Below are positions 33,584-41,706 of a DNA stretch of 64,000 nt, in pieces. Under the pieces are notes generated by a model. That model was not told the DNA's origin and ran no database searches. It saw only the letters and a program-made list of their open reading frames with translations. A program made the translations under genes and the position numbers. This stretch comes from Streptacidiphilus jiangxiensis (GTDB lineage Bacteria > Actinomycetota > Actinomycetes > Streptomycetales > Streptomycetaceae). How positions within the stretch are numbered: the first letter of the stretch is position 1; every line of letters begins with the position of its first letter. The stretch lies in contig NZ_FOAZ01000020.1 of NCBI RefSeq assembly GCF_900109465.1, positions 1 through 64,000 of the forward strand, given 5' to 3'.

Positions 33584-33839
33584 GCGGCTTCTCCTCGCGT
33601 TCGAGCAGGATCCCGTTCTTGAACCGTGCGACGGCGCGGGCCAGGGACACCAGGTGCATAGCAGGTCGTCCGTTTCTCGGGCGACGCGGGCGGGGGAGTG
33701 GTCGGCGGGTCGCCCGTTTGGGCCGCTCTCGATGCCGTGGCCATGCCGGGACTGCAGGATGCGAGAGGCGGCTCGCCGTCGAGGCTTTCGGCGCGGGCGC
33801 TGTCGTGGGGGGCTTTCGAGTGCGGACGAGGAGCTTTTC

Positions 33840-35405
33840 ATGGCGAAGGCATATCTGGTGGGCAGCGGCATCGCGTCGCTCTCGGCAGCGGCGTTGCTGA
33901 TCCGCGAGGGGAACTTCGCGGGCTCGGACATCGTGATCCTGGAGGAGCAGGAGCGCCTTGGCGGAAGCCTGGACGCGGCGGGCTCGCCGGAGACCGGGTA
34001 CACGATGCGTGGCGGGCGCATGTTCGAGATCCACTTCGAGTGCACCTACGACATGCTGTCCACCATCCCCTCCCTCGACGACCCGTCCAAGTCGGTCACC
34101 GAGGACACCTTCGCGTTCCACGAGGACTTCGCCTGGGACGACCACGCCCGCCTGGTCGACGCCGAGGGGAACATCGTGGACGCCCATTCGATGGGATTCA
34201 GCGAGCGCGACCGCCTGGAGCTGGTCAAGTGCGCCGCCACCCCGGAGCACCTGTTGGACGGCAAGCGGATCACGGACCTGTTCAGTGAGGAGTTCTTCCA
34301 CACCAACTTCTGGTGGATGTGGTGCACCACCTTCGCGTTCGAGCCCTGGCACTCCGCGATCGAGTTCCGCCGCTACGTCAACCGCTTCGTCCACCTGTTC
34401 AAGACCTTCGACTCCATGTCCGGGATCTACCGCACCCGGTTCAACCAGTACGACTCGATCGTGCGCCCGCTGCTGGCCTGGCTCACCGACCAGGGCGTGA
34501 CCGTGCAGCAGGGCACCACCGTCACCGACATCGCGCTCGCCGACGACAAGGCCCTGACGGCCACCGCGATCACCTGGACCCGCGCCGGCGTCAGCGAGCA
34601 GGTCACCCTCCAGGACGGTGACCTGGTCATGGTCACCAACGGGTCGATGACCGCGAACGCCACCACCGCGACCACTGACGCCGTCCCCGCGCTGGACACC
34701 TCCGGCTCCAGCGGCGCCTGGAGGCTGTGGGAGTCCATGGCCGCCCAGCGCCCTGGCGAGCTGGGCGACCCGAAGGTGTTCAACTCCTCGATCCCGGACT
34801 CGACCTGGGAGTCGTTCACGGTCACCACCAAGGACCCGACCTTCTTCGAGCTGATGGAGAAGTTCTCCGGCAGCGAGGCCGGCAAGGGCGGCCTGATCAC
34901 CTTCAAGGACTCCTCCTGGCTGCTGACGATCGTGCTCAACCACCAGCCGCACTTCCACGAGCAGCCCGAGGACACGTTCGTGTGGTGGGGCTACGCGCTG
35001 TTCCCCGACAAGGTCGGCGACTACGTCAAGAAGCCGATGCGCGACTGCACCAGCCGCGAGATCCTCCAGGAGGCCCTGGGGCACCTGCACTTCGAGCAGG
35101 CTCCACAGATCCTGGCCAACTCCACGGTGATCTCCGCGATGATGCCGTACATCACCAGCCAGTTCCTGGTCCGCAAGGCCGGCGACCGCCCGAAGGTCGT
35201 CCCTGAGGGCTCGACCAACCTCGCCTTCATCGGCCAGTACGCCGAAGTCCCCGACGACGTCGTCTTCACCGTCGAGTACTCCGTGCGCACCGCCTGGACC
35301 GCCGTCACCGGCCTGCTTCACCTGGACAAGCAGCCCCCGCCCATGTTCAAGGGCCGCCACGACCCCAAGGTCCTGGTCGAAGCACTCGCCACGATGCACC
35401 GCTGA
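33840..35405 (+). CDS. ohyA: oleate hydratase (FAD-dependent)
   Basis: A 521-aa enzyme that adds water to the cis-9 double bond of oleic or related acids to give 10-hydroxy acids. FAD-binding motif AYLVGSGIASLSAAALLIRE at the N-terminus, the family block RGGRMFEIHFECTYDMLSTI, YVNRFVHLFKTFDSMSGIYR and FNQYDSIVRPLL with the active-site Tyr/Glu region are all present. Length is near the family norm. GAGGAG precedes the ATG. A desaturase at 12 kb could supply its unsaturated substrates. A terminator follows the stop. Confidence 0.93.
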   Translation: MAKAYLVGSGIASLSAAALLIREGNFAGSDIVILEEQERLGGSLDAAGSPETGYTMRGGRMFEIHFECTYDMLSTIPSLDDPSKSVTEDTFAFHEDFAWDDHARLVDAEGNIVDAHSMGFSERDRLELVKCAATPEHLLDGKRITDLFSEEFFHTNFWWMWCTTFAFEPWHSAIEFRRYVNRFVHLFKTFDSMSGIYRTRFNQYDSIVRPLLAWLTDQGVTVQQGTTVTDIALADDKALTATAITWTRAGVSEQVTLQDGDLVMVTNGSMTANATTATTDAVPALDTSGSSGAWRLWESMAAQRPGELGDPKVFNSSIPDSTWESFTVTTKDPTFFELMEKFSGSEAGKGGLITFKDSSWLLTIVLNHQPHFHEQPEDTFVWWGYALFPDKVGDYVKKPMRDCTSREILQEALGHLHFEQAPQILANSTVISAMMPYITSQFLVRKAGDRPKVVPEGSTNLAFIGQYAEVPDDVVFTVEYSVRTAWTAVTGLLHLDKQPPPMFKGRHDPKVLVEALATMHR

Positions 35406-35414
35406 CACACGCCA

Positions 35415-35458
35415 CCCCGGGTGTCCGAGCGCGAGCCCCCGCGCCTGGACACCCGGGG
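35415..35458. terminator. terminator after the oleate hydratase gene
   Basis: Perfect 12-bp stem CCCCGGGTGTCC / GGACACCCGGGG with a 20-base loop, starting 10 bases after the stop codon. Confidence 0.75.
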
Positions 35459-35504
35459 CACTCAAGCCCCTGGACCGGCCATGCCGGGCGGGTGCGTGAG
35501 CCTG

Positions 35505-35523
35505 TCGGCGCCGCCGGCGCCGA
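35505..35523. repeat. 19-base perfect palindrome
   Basis: TCGGCGCCG-C-CGGCGCCGA. Arms of 9 bp with a one-base centre, in the short gap between the convergent oleate hydratase and epoxide hydrolase-like genes. It is too tight for a normal hairpin loop; it may be a protein site or chance GC symmetry. Confidence 0.4.
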
Positions 35524-35568
35524 TGCGTCGGCGGCGGCCCAGCCTGCGACGCCTGATGTGGTCCAGGG

Positions 35569-35952
35569 TCATCCCATCCGGCTGGTGAACTGGTTCAGAT
35601 CGAAATAGTCGCGCCATGCGTTGATCTTGCCGTCAGTGACCTCGAAGGTGCCCATGACCGGCAGCTCGAACGATCTGTCGGCGAGCCTGAAGACGTCCAC
35701 CCGCTCGGTCATCACGACCGGTCCACTGGCTGCGATGTTGATGACGTGGAATTCGATGCGCTCGATACCTGGCGGGCCGGGGCGGATGAACGAGCTGATG
35801 GTGTTGGCGATGGCGTCTCGCCCGGTGGTCGGCTCGAGCGGAATGTTGTGGTAGACGGCGTCGTCGGTGAAGAACTCCGCCAGCTCGGCGGCCCCGGCGT
35901 TCTCCGCCCACGCCGCGCAGAACCTGCGCACCAGCTCGATCGGGCTCTCCAT
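35569..35952 (-). CDS. limonene-1,2-epoxide hydrolase-like / NTF2-fold enzyme
   Basis: A 127-aa protein with the NTF2 fold: IELVRRFCAAWAENAGAAEL, then TDDAVYHNIPLEPTTGRDAI and the C-terminal LPVMGTFEVTDGKINAWRDY followed by FD. The combination of Tyr, Arg and two Asp residues on the cavity wall, with WRDYFD at the end, is that of limonene-epoxide hydrolases (LEH). The substrate is likely a small epoxide. It is followed upstream by a quinone oxidoreductase-like gene on the same strand with only 48 bases between them. Confidence 0.8.
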   Translation of the reverse strand: MESPIELVRRFCAAWAENAGAAELAEFFTDDAVYHNIPLEPTTGRDAIANTISSFIRPGPPGIERIEFHVINIAASGPVVMTERVDVFRLADRSFELPVMGTFEVTDGKINAWRDYFDLNQFTSRMG

Positions 35953-36000
35953 CTGGATCCTTCCGCGGTTGATGTGTGAACGGTGTCCTGCGATGGGCCG

Positions 36001-36909
36001 CTAAGCGGTGAGGATGAGCTTCTCGTGCGCCGTGCCCGCTTCGAGGAGAGCGTGCGCCTGCGCAGCGTCCCGCATCGGCAGCAGCCGCTGTGCACGCAGA
36101 CGGAGTTGCCCGGACGCAAGGAGTGGCATCGTCTGCTCGACCGCGTCTGGGGCGCGGTCCGGGGCGGGGGCGGAGAGGGTGACGCCGAAGTCGGCCGCGT
36201 GCTCGTCCGCCAGGGTGATCACGCGCGCGGGGCCGCCCGCGAGTTCGACGGCGTCGCGCAGACCACCCTTGCCTGCGGCGTCGAAGACGGCGTCCACCTT
36301 GGCGACGTGCGCGCGCACCTGCGCGAGGAGCGCCGATCCGTAGCGGACCGGGATCGCGCCGAGTTCCTTCGCGAACTGTTCGTCGCGAGGGCCGGTGGCG
36401 CTGAAGACCGTGAGGCCCTGGGACACGGCCAACTGCGTGGCGATCACGCCGACCGAGCCACCGCCGCCGAGCACGAGCAGGGTCTCGCCGGAGGTGACGC
36501 CGAGTTGGCGCAGGACGCCGACGGCGGCCTCGGCCGAGGCGGGCAGCGCTGCGGCGTCGGCCCAGCCGACGGTGGCCGGTTTGACGGCCCAGGCCGAGGC
36601 GAGGGCGTATTCGCCGTATCCGCCGAGCGCGGGCAGTTGGGCGGCGACCTCGTCACCCACCGACACACCGGTCACGCCCGCGCCGAGGGCGTCGACGGTG
36701 CCGGCGGCCTCGAAGCCGAGAACGGCGGGGTCGGGCAGCGGGAAGACCCCTCGCAGGTCGCCGCGCCGGATCTTCAGGTCGGTCGGGCCGACCCCCGCCG
36801 CGTGCACGCGCATCCTGATCTGGCCGGGTCCCGGTGCGGGCAGGGTGACTTCCGACCACACGAGCGTCCCGGGCGATCCGTATCCGGTGAGCACTGCTGC
36901 GTACGGCAT
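36001..36909 (-). CDS. NADPH:quinone reductase-like zinc-free alcohol dehydrogenase
   Basis: A 302-aa medium-chain dehydrogenase (MDR): GroES-like N-domain (RVHAAGVGPTDLKIRRGDLR, GFEAAGTVDALGAGV) and Rossmann domain (LLVLGGGGSVGVIATQLAVS). The zinc-ligand Cys/His pairs of true alcohol dehydrogenases are missing, as in quinone oxidoreductases (QOR). It would reduce quinones or enones with NADPH. It is divergent from the MarR gene and probably under its control, and it lies upstream of the LEH-like gene in one unit. Confidence 0.87.
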   Translation of the reverse strand: MPYAAVLTGYGSPGTLVWSEVTLPAPGPGQIRMRVHAAGVGPTDLKIRRGDLRGVFPLPDPAVLGFEAAGTVDALGAGVTGVSVGDEVAAQLPALGGYGEYALASAWAVKPATVGWADAAALPASAEAAVGVLRQLGVTSGETLLVLGGGGSVGVIATQLAVSQGLTVFSATGPRDEQFAKELGAIPVRYGSALLAQVRAHVAKVDAVFDAAGKGGLRDAVELAGGPARVITLADEHAADFGVTLSAPAPDRAPDAVEQTMPLLASGQLRLRAQRLLPMRDAAQAHALLEAGTAHEKLILTA

Positions 36910-36996
36910 GGGTACCTCCTGCTCCTGGCGGTCCGCACGCGATGATGTGGAGGCGGCACGCCTTGACGGTGGTCCTTGACTGAAAGCTTAGGTGAT

Positions 36997-37539
36997 ATGT
37001 CACGCAATTCCAACGGTGGCGCGCCGGTGCCCGAGGGCGGGTGGCTCGACAGCGAACAGCAACGGGCCTGGCTCGCGTACATCCGGGTGCAGCTGCGGCT
37101 GACCTACGAGATGAATCGCCAGCTCCAGTCCGACAGCGAGCTGTCCCTGCCGGACTACGACGTCCTGACGGCCCTGAGCGTCGCCGACCGGGGCCTGATG
37201 CCGATCAAGGTGCTGGCCGCGCAGATCGGCTGGGAGCGCAGCCGGGTCTCGCACCACGTGCGGCGGATGGCCGAGCGGGACCTGGTGAGCTGCAGCCTGT
37301 CCACGAGCGACAGGCGCGTGACCGAGGTCAGGCTGACTCAGCACGGCCGGGAGGTGCTCGAGGCCGCGGCTGTGGGACACGTCGAACTCGTGCGTCGCCT
37401 GTTCTTCGACGGCTTGCCGCGCGAGCTTGAGGGGCCGCTCAGCCAGGCGCTGGAGAGCGTCTATACGAACATCATCGCGCAGGGCACGCTGCCGCCGCCG
37501 GTGGACTGGCGCCCGCACGGGGTGGATGACCGGCGCTGA
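36997..37539 (+). CDS. MarR-family regulator
   Basis: A 180-aa MarR/winged-helix protein: LPDYDVLTALSVADRGLMPI, recognition helix GWERSRVSHHVRRMAERDLV and the wing DRRVTEVRLTQHGREVL. ATG at 36997 lies inside GTGATATGTCAC, a GTGA-N4-TCAC symmetry that may be part of an operator. The divergent quinone reductase gene is the most likely target, giving a typical oxidative or electrophile switch. Confidence 0.9.
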   Translation: MSRNSNGGAPVPEGGWLDSEQQRAWLAYIRVQLRLTYEMNRQLQSDSELSLPDYDVLTALSVADRGLMPIKVLAAQIGWERSRVSHHVRRMAERDLVSCSLSTSDRRVTEVRLTQHGREVLEAAAVGHVELVRRLFFDGLPRELEGPLSQALESVYTNIIAQGTLPPPVDWRPHGVDDRR

Positions 37540-37666
37540 CAGGTCCGACGGAGACCGGCCGTCCGCCAGGGCGGTGTCGTAGGTTGAACGACCTGCTGCT
37601 CCGCGTCACCGCCTCTATGATGCGAGCTGAGTCTCATTATTGTAGTCGACTTGCTAGTCTTGGTTC

Positions 37667-38296
37667 ATGGGCACAGGTGAACCGACGACCCCGCAGGCCT
37701 CGACAGGCCGTGTGAACCAGAAGCTGCGCACGCGCAGGGCGATCCTGCAGGCCGCGGTGGAGCTGATGCGCAGCGGGCACGAGGTGACGATGCCTGAGGT
37801 CGCGAAGGCCGCGTTGGTGTCCGAGGCCACGGCCTACCGGCACTTCCCCGATCTGGTGAGCCTGCTTCAGGAGGCCATGGCCGGGCAGATGCCGTCCCCC
37901 GCCGAGGCGCTCGCGTCGGTCGCGGACTCCCGCGACCCGGTGGAGCGCGTCGCGGTCGCGACCGAGCACCTGCTGCGCACGGTGCTGACCTACCAGGGGG
38001 CGACCCGCGCGATGATCGCGGGCACGATCACCCGGCCCGAGTCGGCCGACGCCCGGCCGGCCATGCGCTTCGGTCTGATCGACCTCGCCCTCGCCCCGCT
38101 GGACGACACCCTCGCCGCCACCGACCCGGCCGCGGTGCGGCAGTTGAAGAACGACCTGGCCGTCGTCGTCAGCGCCGAGGCCCTGTTCGCCCTGACCGAC
38201 CTCGCGCACATGGACCCCGAGCAGGCCATCGTCAGCGTCATCCGGACCGCGAGCACCCTGACCCGGGCCACCCTGGACGCCGCCGCACCGCGCTGA
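37667..38296 (+). CDS. TetR-family regulator
   Basis: A 209-aa TetR-type protein with helix-turn-helix VTMPEVAKAALVSEATAYRH followed by FPDLVSLLQEAM at about residues 38-70. The N-terminal KLRTRRAILQAAVELM is typical. It is encoded convergent to the MFS exporter, whose stop is only 8 bases away. The promoter region contains TAGTCGACTTGCTAGTC, which has partial symmetry. The exporter-hydrolase operon beyond is a plausible target. Confidence 0.85.
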   Translation: MGTGEPTTPQASTGRVNQKLRTRRAILQAAVELMRSGHEVTMPEVAKAALVSEATAYRHFPDLVSLLQEAMAGQMPSPAEALASVADSRDPVERVAVATEHLLRTVLTYQGATRAMIAGTITRPESADARPAMRFGLIDLALAPLDDTLAATDPAAVRQLKNDLAVVVSAEALFALTDLAHMDPEQAIVSVIRTASTLTRATLDAAAPR

Positions 38297-38303
38297 TGAG
38301 GCG

Positions 38304-39812
38304 TCATACCGACGCGGCGTCAGGGATTCCAGGCGGGCGCTTCGGCGTCGGCGTGGTGCTCGTCGCGGGTGTGGGCTCGGCGGGGAACCGTGCGGCGACC
38401 CGGGCAGCGCCTGCGGTGGCGCTCGGAGTGGTCGCCGCGAAGCCGATCGCCGCGATCAGCAGTCCGCCGGCGGAGAGGATCCACCACCCCGGGTGACTGG
38501 CCGCGGCGAATCCCGCGTGGTCAGGGGCCGCGCGGGTGTGTGCGGCGACGACGGAGCCGAGAAGGGCGACGCCGAGCGTGTTGCCGACCTGGCGGCCGGT
38601 GGTCGTGATCGCGGCGGACACCCCGGCCTGGGCACGGGGCATCCCGGCCACGGCCGTGGTGGTGATCGGCGCATTGACGAGACCGAGGCCGATACCCAGC
38701 AGCATGTAGGCGGCGAGCAGGACGGCCCAGGGCGTGGTCGGGCTGAGGCTCGTCAGCGTCAGTGCCGCGGCGGTGATCAGCAGGCCTGCCGCGACCATCG
38801 GCAGGCGCGGACCGCGCGCGGCGGTCAACCGCCCGGACAGCGGAGAGGCGAGCGCGATACCGACCGCCAAGGGCACTGTCAGCAGGCCGGCGTCCAGCGC
38901 GCTGCAGCCGCGTACGTCCTGCAGGTACAAGGTGTTGAGGAACAAGAAGCCGGACAGGGCGAGGAACGCAGCGACGGCGACGACGAACGATCCGGCGAAC
39001 GGCACGGACCGGAAGAACAACGGGTCGACCAAGGGCTGTTCGCGGCGTCGTTCGTACCAGGGCAGCGCCGCGGTCGCGACGGCCGACACGGCGAACAGGG
39101 CGACGATGGGGGCGGCACTGTAGCCCTGGTGGGCGCCCTCGATGAGTGCGAACAGCAGTGAGGTCAGGATGGTGACGACGAGCAGTTGACCCACCGGATC
39201 CGGCCGTCGCGTCGTGGAGGCGCTGGATTCCGGCACGAACACGGCTGTGAGGGCCAGGGCGGCTACGCCGATCGGAATGTTGAGCCAGAAGATCGAGCGC
39301 CAGCCGGCCGAGGCGACCAGCAGGCCGCCGACCACCGGGCCGGCGGCCACGGACAGGCCGACCGTCGTACCCCAGAGCCCGATCGCGCGGGCGCGTTCGC
39401 GCGAGTCAGGGAAGGCGTGCGTGATGATCGACAGGGCGACCGGGTTGAGCATGCTGGCGCCCAGGCCCTGCGCGACCCGGAAAGAGATCAGCCACCCGAG
39501 GTCCGGGGCGAGGGAGCAGGCCAGCGAGCCGAGGGTGAACAGCGCGAGGCCTGTCCGGAACACCCGACGTCGTCCGATGCGATCGGCGGTGGATCCGGCG
39601 AGCATCATGAAGCAGGCGACCGCCAGGGTGTAGCCGTCGACGGTCCACTGGAGTCCGCTCACCGGCGCGTGCAGATCACGGCCGACGGCGGGCAGGGCCA
39701 CGTTCACGGCCGTGGTGTCCAAGGCGGTGATCAGCAGGCTCAGGCAGCACACCGCCAGCACCACACCTGACCGCCGGCGGCCGCCGCCTGCCGGGGGCGT
39801 GGACGTCGTCAC
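38304..39812 (-). CDS. MFS drug exporter, DHA2 (14-helix, EmrB/QacA) family
   Basis: A 502-aa transporter with 14 predicted helices. Motif D1 reads LDTTAVNVALPAVGRDL, motif A RIGRRRVFRTG-like, and motif C GLSVAAGPVVGGLL in helix 5, the antiporter signature. It is expected to expel hydrophobic drugs using the proton gradient. Its start overlaps the stop of the alpha/beta hydrolase gene (ATGA), so hydrolase and exporter are made together, probably to process and export one compound. Confidence 0.92.
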   Translation of the reverse strand: MTTSTPPAGGGRRRSGVVLAVCCLSLLITALDTTAVNVALPAVGRDLHAPVSGLQWTVDGYTLAVACFMMLAGSTADRIGRRRVFRTGLALFTLGSLACSLAPDLGWLISFRVAQGLGASMLNPVALSIITHAFPDSRERARAIGLWGTTVGLSVAAGPVVGGLLVASAGWRSIFWLNIPIGVAALALTAVFVPESSASTTRRPDPVGQLLVVTILTSLLFALIEGAHQGYSAAPIVALFAVSAVATAALPWYERRREQPLVDPLFFRSVPFAGSFVVAVAAFLALSGFLFLNTLYLQDVRGCSALDAGLLTVPLAVGIALASPLSGRLTAARGPRLPMVAAGLLITAAALTLTSLSPTTPWAVLLAAYMLLGIGLGLVNAPITTTAVAGMPRAQAGVSAAITTTGRQVGNTLGVALLGSVVAAHTRAAPDHAGFAAASHPGWWILSAGGLLIAAIGFAATTPSATAGAARVAARFPAEPTPATSTTPTPKRPPGIPDAASV

Positions 39813-40636
39813 GCCGGCTCGCGGTCACGCTCGACCTGGGTGTCGACGAAGTCGCCGATCGCGGCGAAGACGGCGGCAGGCTGCTCGATGTGGGGGAAGT
39901 GGCCGGCCTGGGCGACAGGCAGGAAGCTGGCGTGTGGGAAGGAGTCGGCCAGGCTGCGCTCGTAGGCCAAGGGCGCGATGCCGTCCTGCTCGCCGGCGAG
40001 CACGAGCACGGGGACGGTGACCCGGTGCAGACGGCCCTGGAGCTTCGGGTCGTAGCAGAACGGGTCGCCCGCATACACGGCCAGGGTGCGCTGGTTGGCG
40101 GCCATCGCAGCGAGCTGCTCGGGGCCGAGGGCGGCCGGGTCCAGGCGGAACTGCGGGTTGTGGAAGGCAAGTTCGCCGGTCTTCACCGGGCCGAGCTCGG
40201 CCGGGTCGGCGATCCGCACCGGCGGCTCGGGGGCGATGCCGGTCGAGGCGAGCAGCGTCAGGCAGGAGATCCGGGCGGCGTTGTCGCGCAGCGCCATCTC
40301 CGCGGCGATCCAGCCGCCCACCGAACTGCCGGCCACCATGACGCCGCGCAGGTCGAGCGCGTCGAGCAGGTCGAGGTAGGCGGTGGCCAGGTCGGCGACG
40401 GTGTCGGTGGACTCGGGGCGCGGCGTGCCGTCGAAGCCGGGGTGGGTCGGCACGACGACGTAGGCGTGCTGCGACAGGCCGGCCGCGAAGCCGGCCATCG
40501 ACCGCGGCCCGGCGCCGCCGTGCAGCACGAGCACGCCGGTGCCGGAGGTGTTGTCGCCGAACTCCTGGACGGTGACGGCGAGGCCGCCCGGCAGGTCGAT
40601 GGTGCGGGTCGTGGGGGTGGAAGCGGGGGCGGTCAT
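39809..40636 (-). CDS. alpha/beta hydrolase
   Basis: A 275-aa alpha/beta-hydrolase with the oxyanion strand VLVLHGGAGPRSMAGF, nucleophile elbow MVAGSSVGGWIAAEMAL (Ser around residue 113), acidic residue in VLVLAGEQDGIAP and catalytic His in AQAGHFPHIEQP. The complete triad is present. It precedes and overlaps the DHA2 exporter gene. A fragment of a related hydrolase lies just upstream at 40675-40908, suggesting a tandem duplication followed by decay. Confidence 0.9.
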   Translation of the reverse strand: MTAPASTPTTRTIDLPGGLAVTVQEFGDNTSGTGVLVLHGGAGPRSMAGFAAGLSQHAYVVVPTHPGFDGTPRPESTDTVADLATAYLDLLDALDLRGVMVAGSSVGGWIAAEMALRDNAARISCLTLLASTGIAPEPPVRIADPAELGPVKTGELAFHNPQFRLDPAALGPEQLAAMAANQRTLAVYAGDPFCYDPKLQGRLHRVTVPVLVLAGEQDGIAPLAYERSLADSFPHASFLPVAQAGHFPHIEQPAAVFAAIGDFVDTQVERDREPA

Positions 40637-40674
40637 GGTGTTTGCCTTTCGTGGGAGCGGAGCAGGGAGTGGGC

Positions 40675-40908
40675 TCAGAGCTCGACGCGGATGCCGGGCT
40701 CGACGATGCGGACGCTGGTGCCGGGAGCCAGGTCGCGGGCGGCGGCGAACGTCTCGGCGAACCTGATCACGGACTGCGGACCGGCCCCGCCGTGCAGGAG
40801 CAGGAACGGCTGCCCGGAGTCGTGGTCGGCGACGGTCACCTCGACCGGACCGATACCGCCGAGCGCGACGACGAACTGAGTGGTGGTGGCCGCGGCCTTC
40901 TCCCCGCT
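40675..40908 (-). pseudogene. N-terminal fragment of a second alpha/beta hydrolase
   Basis: The reverse frame reads GPVEVTVADHDSGQPFLLLH then GGAGPQSVIRFAETFAAARD, like the first two strands of the hydrolase at 39809-40636 (VLVLHGGAGPRSMAGFAAGL). It then runs into an unrelated end (LAPGTSVRIVEPGIRVEL) and stops. No start codon with a ribosome binding site is visible. The nucleophile, acid and His are missing. Confidence 0.7.
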
Positions 40909-40970
40909 GGTTGGTGGACGTGGACGACTGGTGGAAGGTGGGGGAGCGGGGCGATCGTGGGTGCGGGGGT

Positions 40971-41429
40971 TCAGGCGAAGTCGGTAGCCGGTTCGGTGGC
41001 GTACCGGCTCATGGCCTCGACGGTCGACTCGGGGGTGAGCGGGCGTCCGCCGGCGATCATGTCGCGCAGATCCCGGAAGTAGTCGACGTAGAGGTCCGGG
41101 GTGAAGGTGTTGAGCAGCACCGTGGTGCTGTCGGTCGGGTTGGCGAAGGTGTGCGGAGCGCCGGGCGGGATCATCACCAGCGTTCCGGCGGGCGCGTCGT
41201 ACACGGTCTCGCCGACCGTGAACCGGGCAGCGCCGGACACCACGTAGAAGCCTTCGTCGTGCCGGGCGTGCCGGTGCTGGGGCGGCCCGTCGGTGTGCGG
41301 ACCGAGCGTGATCTCCCCGATGCCCAGGCGGTGCCCGGTCGTACTGCCGTCCTCCAGGATCCGCATCACGGTCGGACCGAGCTGGATCGACTCGCCGGCC
41401 TCGGGGCCGACCACGGAGACGTCTGGCAT
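40971..41429 (-). CDS. cupin-domain protein
   Basis: A 152-aa single cupin. Motif 1 reads GPPQHRHARHDEGFYVVSG (metal ligands His, His, Glu) and motif 2 PPGAPHTFANP (His), preceded by GHRLGIGEITLGPHTDG. Such proteins are metal-dependent dioxygenases or isomerases of small aromatic or quinone compounds, or simple binding proteins. GGAGG lies before the ATG at 41429. Two CTCAT/ATGAG palindromes in its promoter suggest repression by a neighbouring TetR or MarR protein. Confidence 0.85.
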   Translation of the reverse strand: MPDVSVVGPEAGESIQLGPTVMRILEDGSTTGHRLGIGEITLGPHTDGPPQHRHARHDEGFYVVSGAARFTVGETVYDAPAGTLVMIPPGAPHTFANPTDSTTVLLNTFTPDLYVDYFRDLRDMIAGGRPLTPESTVEAMSRYATEPATDFA

Positions 41430-41472
41430 GTGAACCTCCAGGGAAGAGAGCTTGTCAACATTGTGAGAGCTG

Positions 41473-41531
41473 ACTCTCATGAGAGTATGCGCTGCTCCGC
41501 GTGATTCATGCAAGTGAACTCTCATGATGAG
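41473..41531. promoter_or_regulatory. two CTCAT-type palindromes upstream of the cupin gene
   Basis: Site 1, ACTCTCATGAGAGT (41473-41486), is a perfect 14-bp palindrome. Site 2, CTCATGATGAG (41521-41531), is a perfect 11-bp palindrome with a one-base centre. Their centres are about 46 bp apart. They lie 44 to 102 bases upstream of the cupin start and are good operator candidates. Confidence 0.6.
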
Positions 41532-41571
41532 ATATGACAATCTTCTGGTTGACGGTGGACATCAACCCAGG

Positions 41572-41706
41572 GCACCGGTCTGGCGCAGCAGCCCCGCCGC
41601 GTCGGCGGCGGCCCAGTGCTCGGCCCACTGACCGTCCCGGTAACGGACCAGATCCATCACCCGGAGCTCGATCGAGTAGCGGTGGGATTCGCACCGGGAC
41701 TCGAGG
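41572..41706 (-). pseudogene. SnoaL-like cyclase/isomerase, C-terminal tail
   Basis: The reverse frame reads YSIELRVMDLVRYRDGQWAE then HWAAADAAGLLRQTGALG and stop. This is the end of SnoaL-like (NTF2-fold) proteins, which typically close with DG-x-x-x-EHWD-x-x-D-x-x-G-LL-x-Q-x-G. The first 90 or so residues are missing. It abuts the stop of the SDR gene and may have been part of the same operon. Confidence 0.65.

Noticed and set aside
33462-35465. A 667-codon open frame on the minus strand
   Set aside because: Antisense to the oleate hydratase gene, which has strong family motifs. No recognisable domain in the antisense frame.
40911-40960. Possible start of the hydrolase stub from the GC-rich sequence upstream
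   Set aside because: No ATG, GTG or TTG in frame with a ribosome binding site was found before the conserved strand.
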